A stretch of DNA of 64,000 nt, from positions 26,828-90,827 of the forward strand of contig JAAXGN010000027.1 of NCBI GenBank assembly GCA_012267415.1, in the 5' to 3' direction. The notes beneath the pieces were generated by a model. It made no database searches, was not told the origin of the DNA, and saw only the letters and a program-made list of their open reading frames with translations. The DNA comes from Candidatus Poribacteria bacterium. GTDB taxonomy: Bacteria; Poribacteria; WGA-4E; WGA-3G. Position numbers and translations under genes: made by a program. Of this stretch, positions 36,986-46,305 are shown in pieces (position 1 is the first letter of the stretch; every line of letters starts with the position of its first letter).

Positions 36986-37906
36986 TTAATCTATAAGTAT
37001 CCCATTTCCAAGTATGGCGGAAAATCCTGATCCAAACAGGTAGCCGTCATGTCGAATTGCCCAAGTATGTTTCACCTCTTGATAAAACCATTTAGTGTGC
37101 CATAGATAATTCACCCAGAGTCCTGTTCCTGTCGCTTTAGCGATTTCAATGCCGAGTTGATATCCATCACAACAGACAAGATCCTTAAGGCCAGTCTGGT
37201 TTGCGACAAAATCTTGTCGGACTGGATGCGAAACAAAGATATCGTTTTCATCAGTAATGAATACATACCATTCTCCATCTATTCTTGCAGGATCATTATA
37301 GTATGCAGCAGTTGCGGTACTACCATCTCGCTCATAACGTGCGATTGCTGACAGGACAAGAGAACGGGTGTAAGCTTCTGAATCGTCCCCTCTTGCAGGT
37401 AGAAAAGATGCGGGGTCCGGTGCCCAGGGTTCATAATATCCAGAAGCGAAGAGGTATCCATCATATCGTATAGACCAAGTCCGTTTCTGTTCTATTTTAT
37501 TTGTCTCAGGATTAGGCCAGATATATTCTGTCCAACGTCCTTCCGCAGTTGCTTTAGCAATATCCACACCTGAATATAATCCATCTATACCGGGTGCATT
37601 CTTGATATTTGCACCAATCAAATAGGGTGCAAATGCATTTGCGACATAAAAGCCATTTTCGTCGGTGATAAATACATACCACTGTCTGTCAATGTTTTGT
37701 GGGTCATTGTAGTGTGCAATCGCAGTATCCCGTCCTTGGGTTTTGTAAAGATCAATCGCCTCTTGAACGAATGCAATCGTAAACGCTTCTTGTTCGTCCA
37801 TTGGTGTTTTGTAACTATCTCCAATAACACCTGTAAGGTTGTCACACCCGGTAAAACCAATTGCTACCAAACTTAGTATAAGTAGTAATGTACAATAGTC
37901 CTTCAA
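36986..37906 (-). CDS. Lipoprotein with two Cache domains (copy 1)
   Basis: 306 residues. The lipobox LSLVAIGFTGC predicts a lipid-anchored periplasmic protein. Two tandem single-Cache (Cache_2-like) sensor modules cover about residues 40-165 and 185-295, each with the pattern AIAxYxxxGxxAxxxYNDPxxIDGxWYVFITDEN ... DGYxxGxxIAKAT ... W..Y.W ... WxIRxDGYLF.SG. Cache domains usually bind small ligands at the outer face of receptors, but no kinase or methyl-accepting domain is attached here, so it may be a free binding or sensing lipoprotein. The TTG start has AGGAG eight bases upstream. It is divergent from the beta-propeller-like gene at 38111. The closest relative is 39661-40578. Its second domain is more diverged near the C-terminus. 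Confidence 0.82.
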   Translation of the reverse strand: MKDYCTLLLILSLVAIGFTGCDNLTGVIGDSYKTPMDEQEAFTIAFVQEAIDLYKTQGRDTAIAHYNDPQNIDRQWYVFITDENGFYVANAFAPYLIGANIKNAPGIDGLYSGVDIAKATAEGRWTEYIWPNPETNKIEQKRTWSIRYDGYLFASGYYEPWAPDPASFLPARGDDSEAYTRSLVLSAIARYERDGSTATAAYYNDPARIDGEWYVFITDENDIFVSHPVRQDFVANQTGLKDLVCCDGYQLGIEIAKATGTGLWVNYLWHTKWFYQEVKHTWAIRHDGYLFGSGFSAILGNGILID

Positions 37907-38110
37907 TTTTGTACTCCTTTTTTATTCAAAACACATATATTAAAATAAAATAACGCTAAGCCATTTATGTAGTATACTTCAATTTCACTTGCAATTACAC
38001 ATAAAATAAGATACGCTATGTGTAATACAATATTTTGACTATGAAGTCTATTTCCCGAAGATTATTCACGATATAATGCATTCAGAGAAAACAGGATTGG
38101 AGAAAAAACA

Positions 38111-39424
38111 ATGAAAAAAAGTTCCGTTTTATCTACAATCTTGCTACTCAACTTCATACTCCTCGTCCTTTTTAGTATTGCGTGGCGTCCGGGTATGATT
38201 AAGCAGTACAAAAATCAAACAGATGCACAGTCTAAAAATGATAAACCGACTCCAACAAGAAAAGATGAAAGCATTTTCACCGTCATTGAAATAGAAGATT
38301 TAGAATACCCTACACTTGAGGTAGATATACGACTACCCTATCGTGCCAATCCAAAAAACACCCTTGTTCTGGTTGCTAAACACGCGTATGCCACAACAGA
38401 AAGACATCTCCACGTCATTAATGTTTCTAAACCGTATCTTCCATCTTATCTGACTTCACTTGCGTTTCAAGATGAAATTGGCAAAGTCATTGCCTACGGA
38501 AACCGACTCATTGTAGCGGGTGATAAAGAATTTCATATCATTGACATCTCTGTTCCAACAGAACCTGTTATTCAATCCACAACGAAATTACCTAACAAAA
38601 ATAGGATCAAAGACATTGACGTTCAGCACCAGCACCTCTATGTTTTGGCGGAGGACAATTATTCACTATACATTTTTTCTTTAGAATTCAGACAGGTACA
38701 ATTCGTCAAATCCAAAAAACTCATGAAACGGTGGTGGATGCTAAGTACCGGTAATGAACCTTCAGATGTGATACAGCCTCGGTTTCCACCAACTAATAAA
38801 CAGTTTTCGACTATTCAAGAACAGCTTCTGTCTCAACGAAGGTTTTTGCAGCTACACCCCGCCGCACATGGAATAATTCGTTCAACGAATGAATTTCTGG
38901 TATCGAACGACACTAGCTCTAAAGCAAACGATCTACCAATTAAACCAGAGTTGCTAAGGAAACATGTTGGAGGCCTGATCGTTTTTGATGCCTACTGGAT
39001 GGATAAAATGAGGTCGACAGTGTCCATAGGTCATGCGGCATATTATGGCATGAATATGAAATATAGAGGGATACCATTTGAAAGAGGGAAGAAGACTTTC
39101 AAACGACAAAAACCGAAAAACTCGTATGCTATCGTTGATGGAAATATGCAACAGATCGGACACAAACCGATGATTGAGACAGTAGAAATCAACAACAAAA
39201 CTTTTGAAGGTCAAATCACAGATTATCAGATTTTAGGCGATCTAATTTACATTGTAAGCGAAAAAGGATTCTTTTCTATATTCCATTTTTATAGTTTAGA
39301 GGAAGCGGAACCGCTGGGAAAGGTATTATCTACAATTCCCATGCAAGCGAGTCAACCAATCAGCATAGCTGTGGGTAAACAACACGCTTATGTCTTAGCC
39401 ATGACACCAATAAAAGAGAAATGA
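38111..39424 (+). CDS. Membrane-anchored LVIVD-type beta-propeller-like protein (copy 1)
   Basis: 437 residues. An N-terminal anchor (ILLLNFILLVLFSIAW) and a short Lys-rich linker are followed by repeated beta units of the LVIVD type: AYATTERHLHVINVSKP, NRLIVAGDKEFHIIDISVP, HLYVLAEDNYSLYIFSL, IYIVSEKGFFSIFHF. Such repeats form propellers on the cell surface. A mid-region of about 130 residues breaks the repeat pattern. Function unknown. GGAG lies eight bases before the ATG. It shares a divergent control region (37907-38110) with the Cache lipoprotein. Paralogue at 41086. Confidence 0.75.
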   Translation: MKKSSVLSTILLLNFILLVLFSIAWRPGMIKQYKNQTDAQSKNDKPTPTRKDESIFTVIEIEDLEYPTLEVDIRLPYRANPKNTLVLVAKHAYATTERHLHVINVSKPYLPSYLTSLAFQDEIGKVIAYGNRLIVAGDKEFHIIDISVPTEPVIQSTTKLPNKNRIKDIDVQHQHLYVLAEDNYSLYIFSLEFRQVQFVKSKKLMKRWWMLSTGNEPSDVIQPRFPPTNKQFSTIQEQLLSQRRFLQLHPAAHGIIRSTNEFLVSNDTSSKANDLPIKPELLRKHVGGLIVFDAYWMDKMRSTVSIGHAAYYGMNMKYRGIPFERGKKTFKRQKPKNSYAIVDGNMQQIGHKPMIETVEINNKTFEGQITDYQILGDLIYIVSEKGFFSIFHFYSLEEAEPLGKVLSTIPMQASQPISIAVGKQHAYVLAMTPIKEK

Positions 39425-39538
39425 AATCTTTGCTACTTTAAACTCAGCTATAGAATTTCCTCAGACTTATACGTTTCTGATCAAAGGAATTCTCCTTTGT
39501 ACATACGCTTTCATCAACTGCGAAAACAATCAGAAAAA

Positions 39539-39572
39539 GGATGGTTCTGAATCTTCAGAGAATAAGAAGTAA
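39539..39572 (+). pseudogene. Fossil 3' end of the coiled-coil gene
   Basis: 34 bases identical at 32 positions to 36687-36720, the last eleven codons and stop of the coiled-coil gene (encoding GSESSENKK then stop). The rest of that gene is absent here. It marks the left edge of the segmental duplication. Confidence 0.85.
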
Positions 39573-39599
39573 CATCTTAGTTACTATAGTTGGAATGTT

Positions 39600-39637
39600 A
39601 ATGGCGAGGTAAATTTACCTCGCCATTATTTTGTTTT
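39600..39637. terminator. Duplicated terminator hairpin
   Basis: Perfect 14-base palindrome AATGGCGAGGTAAA / TTTACCTCGCCATT followed by ATTTTGTTTT. Copy of the 36865 terminator. Here it lies downstream of the LVIVD gene, and its minus-strand side may also end the Cache gene at 39661. Confidence 0.75.
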
Positions 39638-39660
39638 AGGGATAATCTAATCTAAGTTAA

Positions 39661-40578
39661 CTACTGTGAATCTGTTGAAATTGGTTGGTAATAACCTGTT
39701 CCAAACAGATAACCGTCATGTCGAATTGCCCATGTCCGTTTCTGTTCTTCTTTACCACTTTCAGGATTTGGCCATAGATAATCCACCCAGCGTCCTAATC
39801 CTGTCGCTTTAGCGATTTCAATGCCGAGTTGATATCCATCAGAACCGACGATGTCCTTAAGATCAGTTGGTTTTTCGGTAAAATCCTGTCGGACTGGATG
39901 TGCCACAAAGATATCATTCTCACCCGTAATAAATACGTACCATTGTCCATCTACCCTTGCGGGATCGTTATAATATGCCGCTGTTGCATCGATGCCTTCA
40001 CTTTCATAATATGCAATGGCAGACAGAACAAGAGAACGTGCATAAGCTTCTGGGTTGTCCTTTGTTGCAGTGAGAAGGGATACGGGGTCCGGTGCCCAGG
40101 GTACATAATATCCAGAAGCGAAAAGGTATCCATCATATCGTATAGACCATGTCCGTTTCTGTTCTAATTTATTTGTCTCAGGATTAGGCCAGATATATTC
40201 TGTCCAATGTCCTTCCTCAGTTGCTTTAGCAATATCCACACCTAAATATAATCCATCTATACCGGGATCACTCTTGATATTTGTACCAATCAAATTGGGT
40301 GCCAATGCGTGTGCAACAAAATAGTCGTTTTCATCCAGGATAAATACATACCACTGTCCCTCAATGTTCTGTGGGTCATTGTAGTGTGCAATGGCAGCAT
40401 CACGTCCTTGGGTTTTGTAAAGATCAATCGCCTCTTGCACGAATGCAACTGTAAACGCTTCTGGATCGTCCATTGGTGTTTTGTAACTATCTCCAATAAC
40501 ACCTGTAAGGTTGTCACATCCGGTAAAACCAATTACTACTAAACTTAGTATAAGTAGTAATGTACAATAATCCTTCAA
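39661..40578 (-). CDS. Lipoprotein with two Cache domains (copy 2)
   Basis: 305 residues, about four fifths identical by eye to the 36986-37906 protein across most of its length. It has the same lipobox (VVIGFTGC), the same TTG start with a GGAG ribosome site, and two Cache modules. This copy keeps a more regular second domain (LWPNPESGKEEQKRTWAIRHDGYLFGTGYY), whereas copy 1 reads LWHTKWFYQEVKHTWAIRHDG. Divergent from the gene at 41086. Substitutions are spread through the protein rather than clustered, which suggests that both copies remain functional. Confidence 0.82.
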   Translation of the reverse strand: MKDYCTLLLILSLVVIGFTGCDNLTGVIGDSYKTPMDDPEAFTVAFVQEAIDLYKTQGRDAAIAHYNDPQNIEGQWYVFILDENDYFVAHALAPNLIGTNIKSDPGIDGLYLGVDIAKATEEGHWTEYIWPNPETNKLEQKRTWSIRYDGYLFASGYYVPWAPDPVSLLTATKDNPEAYARSLVLSAIAYYESEGIDATAAYYNDPARVDGQWYVFITGENDIFVAHPVRQDFTEKPTDLKDIVGSDGYQLGIEIAKATGLGRWVDYLWPNPESGKEEQKRTWAIRHDGYLFGTGYYQPISTDSQ

Positions 40579-41085
40579 TTTAGTTCTCCTTCTTTATTCA
40601 AAACACATATATTAAAATAAAATAACGCTAAGACGTTTATATAGTATACTTCAAATTCACTTGCAATTGCATATAAAATAAGATACGCTATGTGTAATAC
40701 AATTGTGAATTACGAAAAAATTGACGATGCGTTACTTCTGATTGATTCAGACGAATTTTATGCTTATTGTGTTTAAGAAATACTATTGTTTCCTACATTC
40801 TTTTTCAGTATTATCGTAGAGAGAGTGCTTGATAATCTTTCTGAAAATGTACTATCCTCTATAGCAGTGATCTCCGAATCTCAATTTTATTACCAAAACG
40901 GATAAAAAACGACAATTGAATGCCTTTGAAAACAACGAGAAAAAATATTTTGATTCAATTTTTACAAAATGCTATTATATTCACAGTCATTGGCAAGTTG
41001 TGTGATTTAAAGGGGCACTATACAACCATACACTTTAGCATAAGTTATTATTGTATGTAAGCCCCTCAAGAGGAAATATATCATT
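40579..41085. other. Divergent intergenic region of duplicated module, with an extra 300 bases
   Basis: The first 120 bases match 37907-38030 closely (ATAACGCTAAG, GTATACTTCAA, ATACGCTATGTGTAATACAA), so the divergent promoter region was duplicated too. The remaining stretch to 41085 has no counterpart in copy 1 and no ORF. Confidence 0.75.
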
Positions 41086-42465
41086 GTGAACTATACTATA
41101 CAGAAGAAAAAGAAAAAAGGTTCCATACTTTCTAATTTCTTACGACTCAACACCATGTTCCTCACTCTTTATATTATTGGGTGCGGTCCGGCAATTCTTG
41201 AGCAGAACCGGAATAAGCCACTTGAACCTTCTCAAAAATCTGAAACAACACTAGCTCAAAAACCTGAAACAACACTAGTAAAAAATGGAGAAAGTATCTT
41301 CACCGTGATAGAGATAGAAGATTTGGAATATCCAACACTCGCGGCTTCTATCCGACTACCCTATCGTGCCAATCCAAAAAATACCGTTGTTTTGGTAGCA
41401 GAACACGCTTATGTCACAACTGAAAGGCATCTTCACGTTATTGATGTTTCTAAGCCGCAGTTCCCATCATATCAGACCTCACTTGCGTTTCAAGATGAAA
41501 TTGGAAAGGTCCTCACAGCAGGAAATCAACTTGTTTTAGCAAGTCCTAAAAAGTTTCATATCGTTGATGTTTCACAACCGTCGCGACCGATCCTTCGATC
41601 TACCCAAAATTTACCTGAGCAATACGCAATCAAAGACATTGGTGTTCATGATAACTACTTGTATGCTATTGGAGAGAATGACCACCTATACGTTTTTACA
41701 CTATTTAATGGAATTGCACGACTCATTGATTCTATTGAGATGTTGCGAGACTGGTGGTTGCTAAGTCCTAGAATCGCGTCTCACAAAGTTGAACAAATTG
41801 AACATAATTTTTTAGAGAAAATATCCAGTGACATCTTTAAACCACTCAAGTCCCAACAGGGTTTTTTGGAAATTCTCAGTGGTAAGAATCAGAAAGTTCG
41901 CGCATCGTCTAATTTGGTGGTAATTGAAGGAATACAACATCCGATGAGACCGCCACACGGGGATCTGCTGATTTACTCAGTAATCAATAAAGATGATGTA
42001 GTAGATCGAAAGTTCGGTTCGCGCTTTGATCACATGTTTGGTAGGTATCATCCAAAAAGCAACTTCGTTGGTAAGGACAAACATGGCAATAAGGTTGGTA
42101 CTTTCGATGCCCGTGAGAGTTACCACCTATTTATGGAACACTATTATGTTTGGGCAGAATGTCTTCAGCATCTGGTCATGAAATATCCTATTATAGAAGA
42201 AAAAGCCTTCCTCGCACGCAGAAAACCGGCAATTTCGTATGTTGTAATAGATGGAAAAATGCATCAAATCGATCATGATCCATCAAGCGAAATGATAGAT
42301 ATCTACGACAATAAATTAGCTGGACCTGCTGGACCTGTGACAGATTTTCAAAGAAAGATTTCTATCAAGGAATCGACTCGCAGTTTATATCTGTCACCCC
42401 GCTTCAAGCAAATAGTCCTATTAGTCTGGCAGTTGATAAAAATTTTGCTTATGTGTTATCAATAA
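41086..42465 (+). CDS. LVIVD-type beta-propeller-like lipoprotein (copy 2), C-terminus frameshifted
   Basis: 459 residues as read. The first 120 or so residues of the mature part closely match the 38111 protein (ESIFTVIEIEDLEYPTL, RLPYRANPKNT, AYVTTERHLHVIDVSKP). The N-terminus differs and has a lipobox (LTLYIIGCG). The middle carries about 60 residues not in copy 1. After VTDFQ (about 42345) the reading frame departs from the paralogue. The matching end (PLQANSPISLAVDKNFAYVLSI, compare MQASQPISIAVGKQHAYVLAM) continues in the +2 frame to a TAA at 42480-42482. So the last 40 residues given here are out of frame, and the gene is decaying or shifted. GTG start, AAGAGG upstream. Confidence 0.65.
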   Translation: MNYTIQKKKKKGSILSNFLRLNTMFLTLYIIGCGPAILEQNRNKPLEPSQKSETTLAQKPETTLVKNGESIFTVIEIEDLEYPTLAASIRLPYRANPKNTVVLVAEHAYVTTERHLHVIDVSKPQFPSYQTSLAFQDEIGKVLTAGNQLVLASPKKFHIVDVSQPSRPILRSTQNLPEQYAIKDIGVHDNYLYAIGENDHLYVFTLFNGIARLIDSIEMLRDWWLLSPRIASHKVEQIEHNFLEKISSDIFKPLKSQQGFLEILSGKNQKVRASSNLVVIEGIQHPMRPPHGDLLIYSVINKDDVVDRKFGSRFDHMFGRYHPKSNFVGKDKHGNKVGTFDARESYHLFMEHYYVWAECLQHLVMKYPIIEEKAFLARRKPAISYVVIDGKMHQIDHDPSSEMIDIYDNKLAGPAGPVTDFQRKISIKESTRSLYLSPRFKQIVLLVWQLIKILLMCYQ

Positions 42466-42508
42466 AAGAAGGTGTAAGATAATGAATCATTGATTATGGG
42501 AGTTCTGA

Positions 42509-43738
42509 ATGTCAAATTTGTTAGCGATTTCTGGCGGTACTCCTGTCAGGGACACGAAAAAACATCCGTGGATGACGTGGCCACATCGTTCTTCTGATGA
42601 ATGGGATAATAGAATAGAACCCTTACTACGTGAAGTCTATCTTAGCGGTCAGGAGGGTTCTGGCGGTACTATGATCCGACGTTTTTCTGAGGAATATGCA
42701 CAATACTCTGGCACTCATTACGGTATTTTTATGCCACATGGAACTGATTCCATCAGCGCAGCATTGGCTGGTGCATTAGATCTTGATGGATTCAGCGATG
42801 GTGGCGAGGTGATCGTGCCAAACTACACTTTTGTTGCTACAGCAAGCGCAGTGTTAGAACGTAACTGCAAAGTTATTTTTGTTGATGTCTGTCCAGATTC
42901 ATTTACGATTGATCCGCAAGCGATTGCAGCAGCCATAACACCTAACACACGTGCCATCCTGCCTGTACATTTAGGTGGACATCCAGCTGATATGGGAACA
43001 CTACAAGAAATAGCAGATAAACACGAACTCAAGATAGTAGAGGATTGTGCCCAGGCACACGGTGCGGAATATAAAACAAAGAAAGTGGGAAGTGTAGGAG
43101 ATGTGGGTGCGTTTAGTTTTCAATCATCAAAGAACCTTACATCTGGTGAAGGGGGTATGGTAACAACAGATGATAAGGACATACATGATCGCGTGTGTGC
43201 TTTCATGAATGTTGGACGCGCGCCTGGTGGTGCAAGATGGGAATATCCACGACTTGGTTGGAACTACAGACCCTCTGAATACCTTGCTGCAATACTGTTA
43301 GTGCGATTAGAACTCCTTGAAGAACAGACCAATTTGCGAAATAGAAACGCACTCTATCTTAGTAGTGCTTTGGAACAAATGGATGGGATCACACCACCGA
43401 AACATGCTAACTGGGTAACGAAACATGGATACCACCTCTATTGTATGACATACTCACCGGAAGGGTTTGGTGGTAAATCTCAACAGGAATTCGTCAACGC
43501 ATTATCCGCAGAAGGAATTCCATGCTCTACAGGTTACCGTTCGCCCTTGTCCGAAGAACCTGGCATGGCTCATGTTGCAGAGAAGTATCCTGATCAGATA
43601 CGGACGTTACCGTGTCCTAATGCTGAAGCTGTATGTCGTCAGAGTGTGTGGCTGTTTCAGAACATGCTGCTTGGGTCAAAGTCAGACATGGATCAGATAG
43701 TTGAAGCGATCTCAAAAATAAATGAGGCGTGGCGTTAA
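42509..43738 (+). CDS. DegT/DnrJ/EryC1/StrS family PLP aminotransferase
   Basis: 409 residues. The fold-type I signature includes MPHGTDSISAALAGAL, VIVPNYTFVATASAVLERN, ILPVHLGGHPADMG, IVEDCAQAHGAEY (PLP-contacting Asp) and GAFSFQSSKNLTSGEGG with the Schiff-base lysine, then GWNYRPSEYLAAIL. Enzymes of this family transaminate keto-sugars or make aminocyclitols and AHBA; some are regulatory. No sugar-pathway genes are adjacent, so the substrate is open. Start ATG 42509. Confidence 0.9.
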   Translation: MSNLLAISGGTPVRDTKKHPWMTWPHRSSDEWDNRIEPLLREVYLSGQEGSGGTMIRRFSEEYAQYSGTHYGIFMPHGTDSISAALAGALDLDGFSDGGEVIVPNYTFVATASAVLERNCKVIFVDVCPDSFTIDPQAIAAAITPNTRAILPVHLGGHPADMGTLQEIADKHELKIVEDCAQAHGAEYKTKKVGSVGDVGAFSFQSSKNLTSGEGGMVTTDDKDIHDRVCAFMNVGRAPGGARWEYPRLGWNYRPSEYLAAILLVRLELLEEQTNLRNRNALYLSSALEQMDGITPPKHANWVTKHGYHLYCMTYSPEGFGGKSQQEFVNALSAEGIPCSTGYRSPLSEEPGMAHVAEKYPDQIRTLPCPNAEAVCRQSVWLFQNMLLGSKSDMDQIVEAISKINEAWR

Positions 43739-43747
43739 TTGTTTCTA

Positions 43748-43862
43748 ATACCATTTCTATTGATTTTTCTCTCATTACCGGCTGTTTAGAAATCAAACGT
43801 GTAACGGCACAAACTAAAAGTTTATGCTACAAAAGAGTGACATTATCAATTAGAAATGGTAT
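43748..43862. repeat. 115-base inverted-repeat element with ATACCATTTCTAATTGAT ends
   Basis: Left end ATACCATTTCTATTGAT, right end ATCAATTAGAAATGGTAT (one-base indel between them), enclosing a CACAAACTAAAAGTTTATG palindrome. MITE-like layout. A half copy lies at 36778-36835. Confidence 0.65.
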
Positions 43863-43890
43863 AAGTATTGCAGATTCCGCTGTGTATCTC

Positions 43891-44259
43891 ATGAAATCAA
43901 AAAACACAAAACATATTCTTGTCTATGATGGTGCGTGTGATTTCTGCATTTTCTGTATAAATCGGTGGAAACATCTGACTAAAGATCGTATTGTTTACGC
44001 ACCTTACCAAGCGGTTTCTCATCAATTCTCAGATATTCCAATTTCTGATTTTCAGACTTCGGTACAGTTCATTTTAGATGATGGACGGGTCTATTCCGGT
44101 GCAGAAGCGATTTTTCGTGCATTAGACAATCGTAGACTTATCTGGTTTTACGAGAAACTGCCCGGATTCGCAAAAATAACAGAGATAGTTTATCGGTTGG
44201 TAGCAGAAAATCGTAGTTTTTTCTCAAGTATAACAAGACGGTTTTTTAGAACAAATTGA
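43891..44259 (+). CDS. DCC family thiol-disulfide oxidoreductase-like protein (DUF393)
   Basis: 122 residues. The N-terminal VYDGACDFCIFCINRW is the family motif (Y-D-G-x-C-x-x-C) of thioredoxin-like DCC proteins. The middle has FILDDGRVYSGAEAIFRAL and the C-terminus a basic aromatic tail. The redox partner is unknown. ATG 43891 was chosen because it leads straight into the motif; the upstream extension crosses a repeat element. A second, headless copy of its 3' half lies at 46306-46490. Confidence 0.88.
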   Translation: MKSKNTKHILVYDGACDFCIFCINRWKHLTKDRIVYAPYQAVSHQFSDIPISDFQTSVQFILDDGRVYSGAEAIFRALDNRRLIWFYEKLPGFAKITEIVYRLVAENRSFFSSITRRFFRTN

Positions 44260-44267
44260 ACAAACAA

Positions 44268-44292
44268 GACGGGCAATGAATTGCCCTACTAC
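44268..44292. repeat. GGGCAATGAATTGCCC repeat
   Basis: GACGGGCAATGAATTGCCCTA directly downstream of the DCC gene stop. Confidence 0.8.
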
Positions 44293-44359
44293 GAACAAAA
44301 TGGGCAATGATGAAGATTAAGATTTAAATTGGGTAATTATTGTGCGGGGAAACCTGTAG

Positions 44360-44417
44360 TATGCGGTCTGGGAAACCCAGCCCCTACTTATGCGGTCTGG
44401 GAAACCCAGCCCCTACG
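44360..44417. repeat. Tandem direct repeat, two 29-base units
   Basis: Two copies of TATGCGGTCTGGGAAACCCA followed by GCCCCTAC. Related GGGAAACCCAGCCCCTAC lies at 54427-54445. Confidence 0.85.
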
Positions 44418-44488
44418 ACCATTTTTATGGGTTGGATTACCCCATGATTGAGTATCACAAATTTTACTATATTGGATTGATATAATTT

Positions 44489-45262
44489 ATGGATAGTCAA
44501 TTTCTAACAGTTGCATTAGATGCAGCAAAAAATGCTGAAGAGATACTGCTTTCATATTACAACGCTGATACATTAGACGTGGCGTTAAAACCCGATGAAA
44601 CCCCGGTTACACGTGCAGACACAGAAGCAGAAAAAGCGATACGTGAGACCATCAAACAGACTTTTCCAGATCACGGTTTCTTGGGAGAAGAATATGGCAT
44701 TGAGAAAGGTGATTCCCCTTACATCTGGATTATTGACCCGATAGATGCAACCAAAAACTACGTAAGAAAAATCCCGATTTTTGGAACGCAGATTGCGCTC
44801 ATGAAGGATAAACAACTTATCCTTGGTGTATCTAACGCGCCATTGTTGAATGAACTTCTCTACGCAGAAGTGGATAAAGGTGCATTCCTTAACGGCAAAC
44901 CGATTAAGGTATCTGAAGTATCACAACCTTCTGATGCGATGGTATGTCACGGTGGGTTGAATTGGTTTATAGAGAAGGGAACATTTGCGGGGGTATACGA
45001 CCTTATCAAAATTGCTGCACGGACGAGAGGATTCGGGGATTTCTACAGTTATCACCTTGTTGCATCTTCAAGAGCAGATGTTGTGATTGAGGCTGCAATC
45101 AGCATTTGGGACATTGCTGCAATAACTGTTATAGTACGGGAGGCAGGTGGAACGGTGACGGATATACAGGGACAGGCTATCACAGAAGATACTGCCTCCC
45201 TGATAGCAACGAACGGGATCCTGCATAATAGAATCCTTGATTATTTTAATGAAGAACAATGA
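44489..45262 (+). CDS. Inositol monophosphatase family phosphatase
   Basis: 257 residues. The Mg/Li-sensitive phosphatase signature is complete: GEEYG (metal Glu), WIIDPIDATKNYVRKIPIFG (D-P-I/L-D-G/A-T motif) and the C-terminal WDIAAITVIVREAGG. The Ala-Thr-Lys version of the motif and FGTQIALMKD resemble histidinol-phosphatases of the HisN type, so histidine synthesis is one possibility besides inositol or sugar phosphate hydrolysis. Single gene; no histidine gene is nearby. Confidence 0.9.
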   Translation: MDSQFLTVALDAAKNAEEILLSYYNADTLDVALKPDETPVTRADTEAEKAIRETIKQTFPDHGFLGEEYGIEKGDSPYIWIIDPIDATKNYVRKIPIFGTQIALMKDKQLILGVSNAPLLNELLYAEVDKGAFLNGKPIKVSEVSQPSDAMVCHGGLNWFIEKGTFAGVYDLIKIAARTRGFGDFYSYHLVASSRADVVIEAAISIWDIAAITVIVREAGGTVTDIQGQAITEDTASLIATNGILHNRILDYFNEEQ

Positions 45263-45308
45263 TGTGACACTATAGATTGTTGTTCCTTCGTTTTTAGGTA
45301 CATTCTCT

Positions 45309-46193
45309 TCACCACACGGCTCGGTGCATCACGGACAAATCAATGTTCCGACCAAAGGATGCCACCATATCGACCATCTTTCCTTGCTGGAGTATGCAAC
45401 CAAGTGAACGCAACGGCTCTTCATATATGCTTCCTTCAACAGTTTGCCATTCACGCGATGATGAGATCTCTGACTGCACGGATTCAATGATATCCATCGG
45501 ATCTTCATCTGGTACTACCGGATCACGGATCAATCCTTGTGGACGGTGTTCCGATGGTTCGTCCCATTTTGCATATCCAATGATGTCTTTCCCACGGTGT
45601 AAGACACGATATTGCTTCATATTAAACTGATGAATTTCCAACCCTTGAGAATTCCAAAATACAGGAAAATTGTTAGTACCCCAACACTTTTTGAGTTCAT
45701 GTAAAATATTGAAATCTTCAGGGACAACTTCTTTCCATTTAAGCGAGGAGGAATTGGAACTAGCAGGAAGTTCTGTTCGTAACGCTCTGGTAACCCTTTG
45801 ATATCCAACTTTTTGATACAGTTGATAAGCCTCTGCTGTCTCAACATAAAGAATGCTTCCTCTATAGCCTTTTCTCTCAAAGTATACGTTTAGATCCTGC
45901 ATCAATCGGGTTGCAATTCCTTTCCGGCGCATGTCTGGAGCAACAAATACAAGTGTAACGAGAGCGAAATCTTGGACTTTACCTTCAACAAATAATGAAG
46001 TTTGTGAACCAAATACATGACCAACGACTCTTTCACCAACGAGTGCTAAACGAATTCCTTCTGGCTCAACGGATGGAGTATTAAACTTTTTTCGGTAATA
46101 GTCTTCTTTGCATTGTTCAGCTGGCACTAATAATTTCAGAACAGTGTCATCATCACCAGGCTGCCAATGTCTGTAAATAATTGTCTTACGCAT
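45309..46193 (-). CDS. GNAT family N-acetyltransferase
   Basis: 294 residues. The N-terminal GNAT domain (about 1-150) has LVTLVFVAPDMRRKGIATRL, whose R-R-K-G-I-A element is the acetyl-CoA pyrophosphate loop, followed by ILYVETAEAYQLYQKVGYQ. The C-terminal half (about 150-294) may be a second, degenerate GNAT-like or sterol-carrier-like domain; I cannot assign it. Substrate unknown. Ribosome site AGGAG is seen upstream of ATG 46193. Confidence 0.85.
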   Translation of the reverse strand: MRKTIIYRHWQPGDDDTVLKLLVPAEQCKEDYYRKKFNTPSVEPEGIRLALVGERVVGHVFGSQTSLFVEGKVQDFALVTLVFVAPDMRRKGIATRLMQDLNVYFERKGYRGSILYVETAEAYQLYQKVGYQRVTRALRTELPASSNSSSLKWKEVVPEDFNILHELKKCWGTNNFPVFWNSQGLEIHQFNMKQYRVLHRGKDIIGYAKWDEPSEHRPQGLIRDPVVPDEDPMDIIESVQSEISSSREWQTVEGSIYEEPLRSLGCILQQGKMVDMVASFGRNIDLSVMHRAVW

Positions 46194-46305
46194 GTGTCTC
46201 CTTTACGTATATAGTTTTCATTATAGTTTTCTATAGTTTTCATTTATTACACAACAATGGATGCACCTTTTAAGACTATTCGGAGGATAGTTGAGGGTGT
46301 GCATA

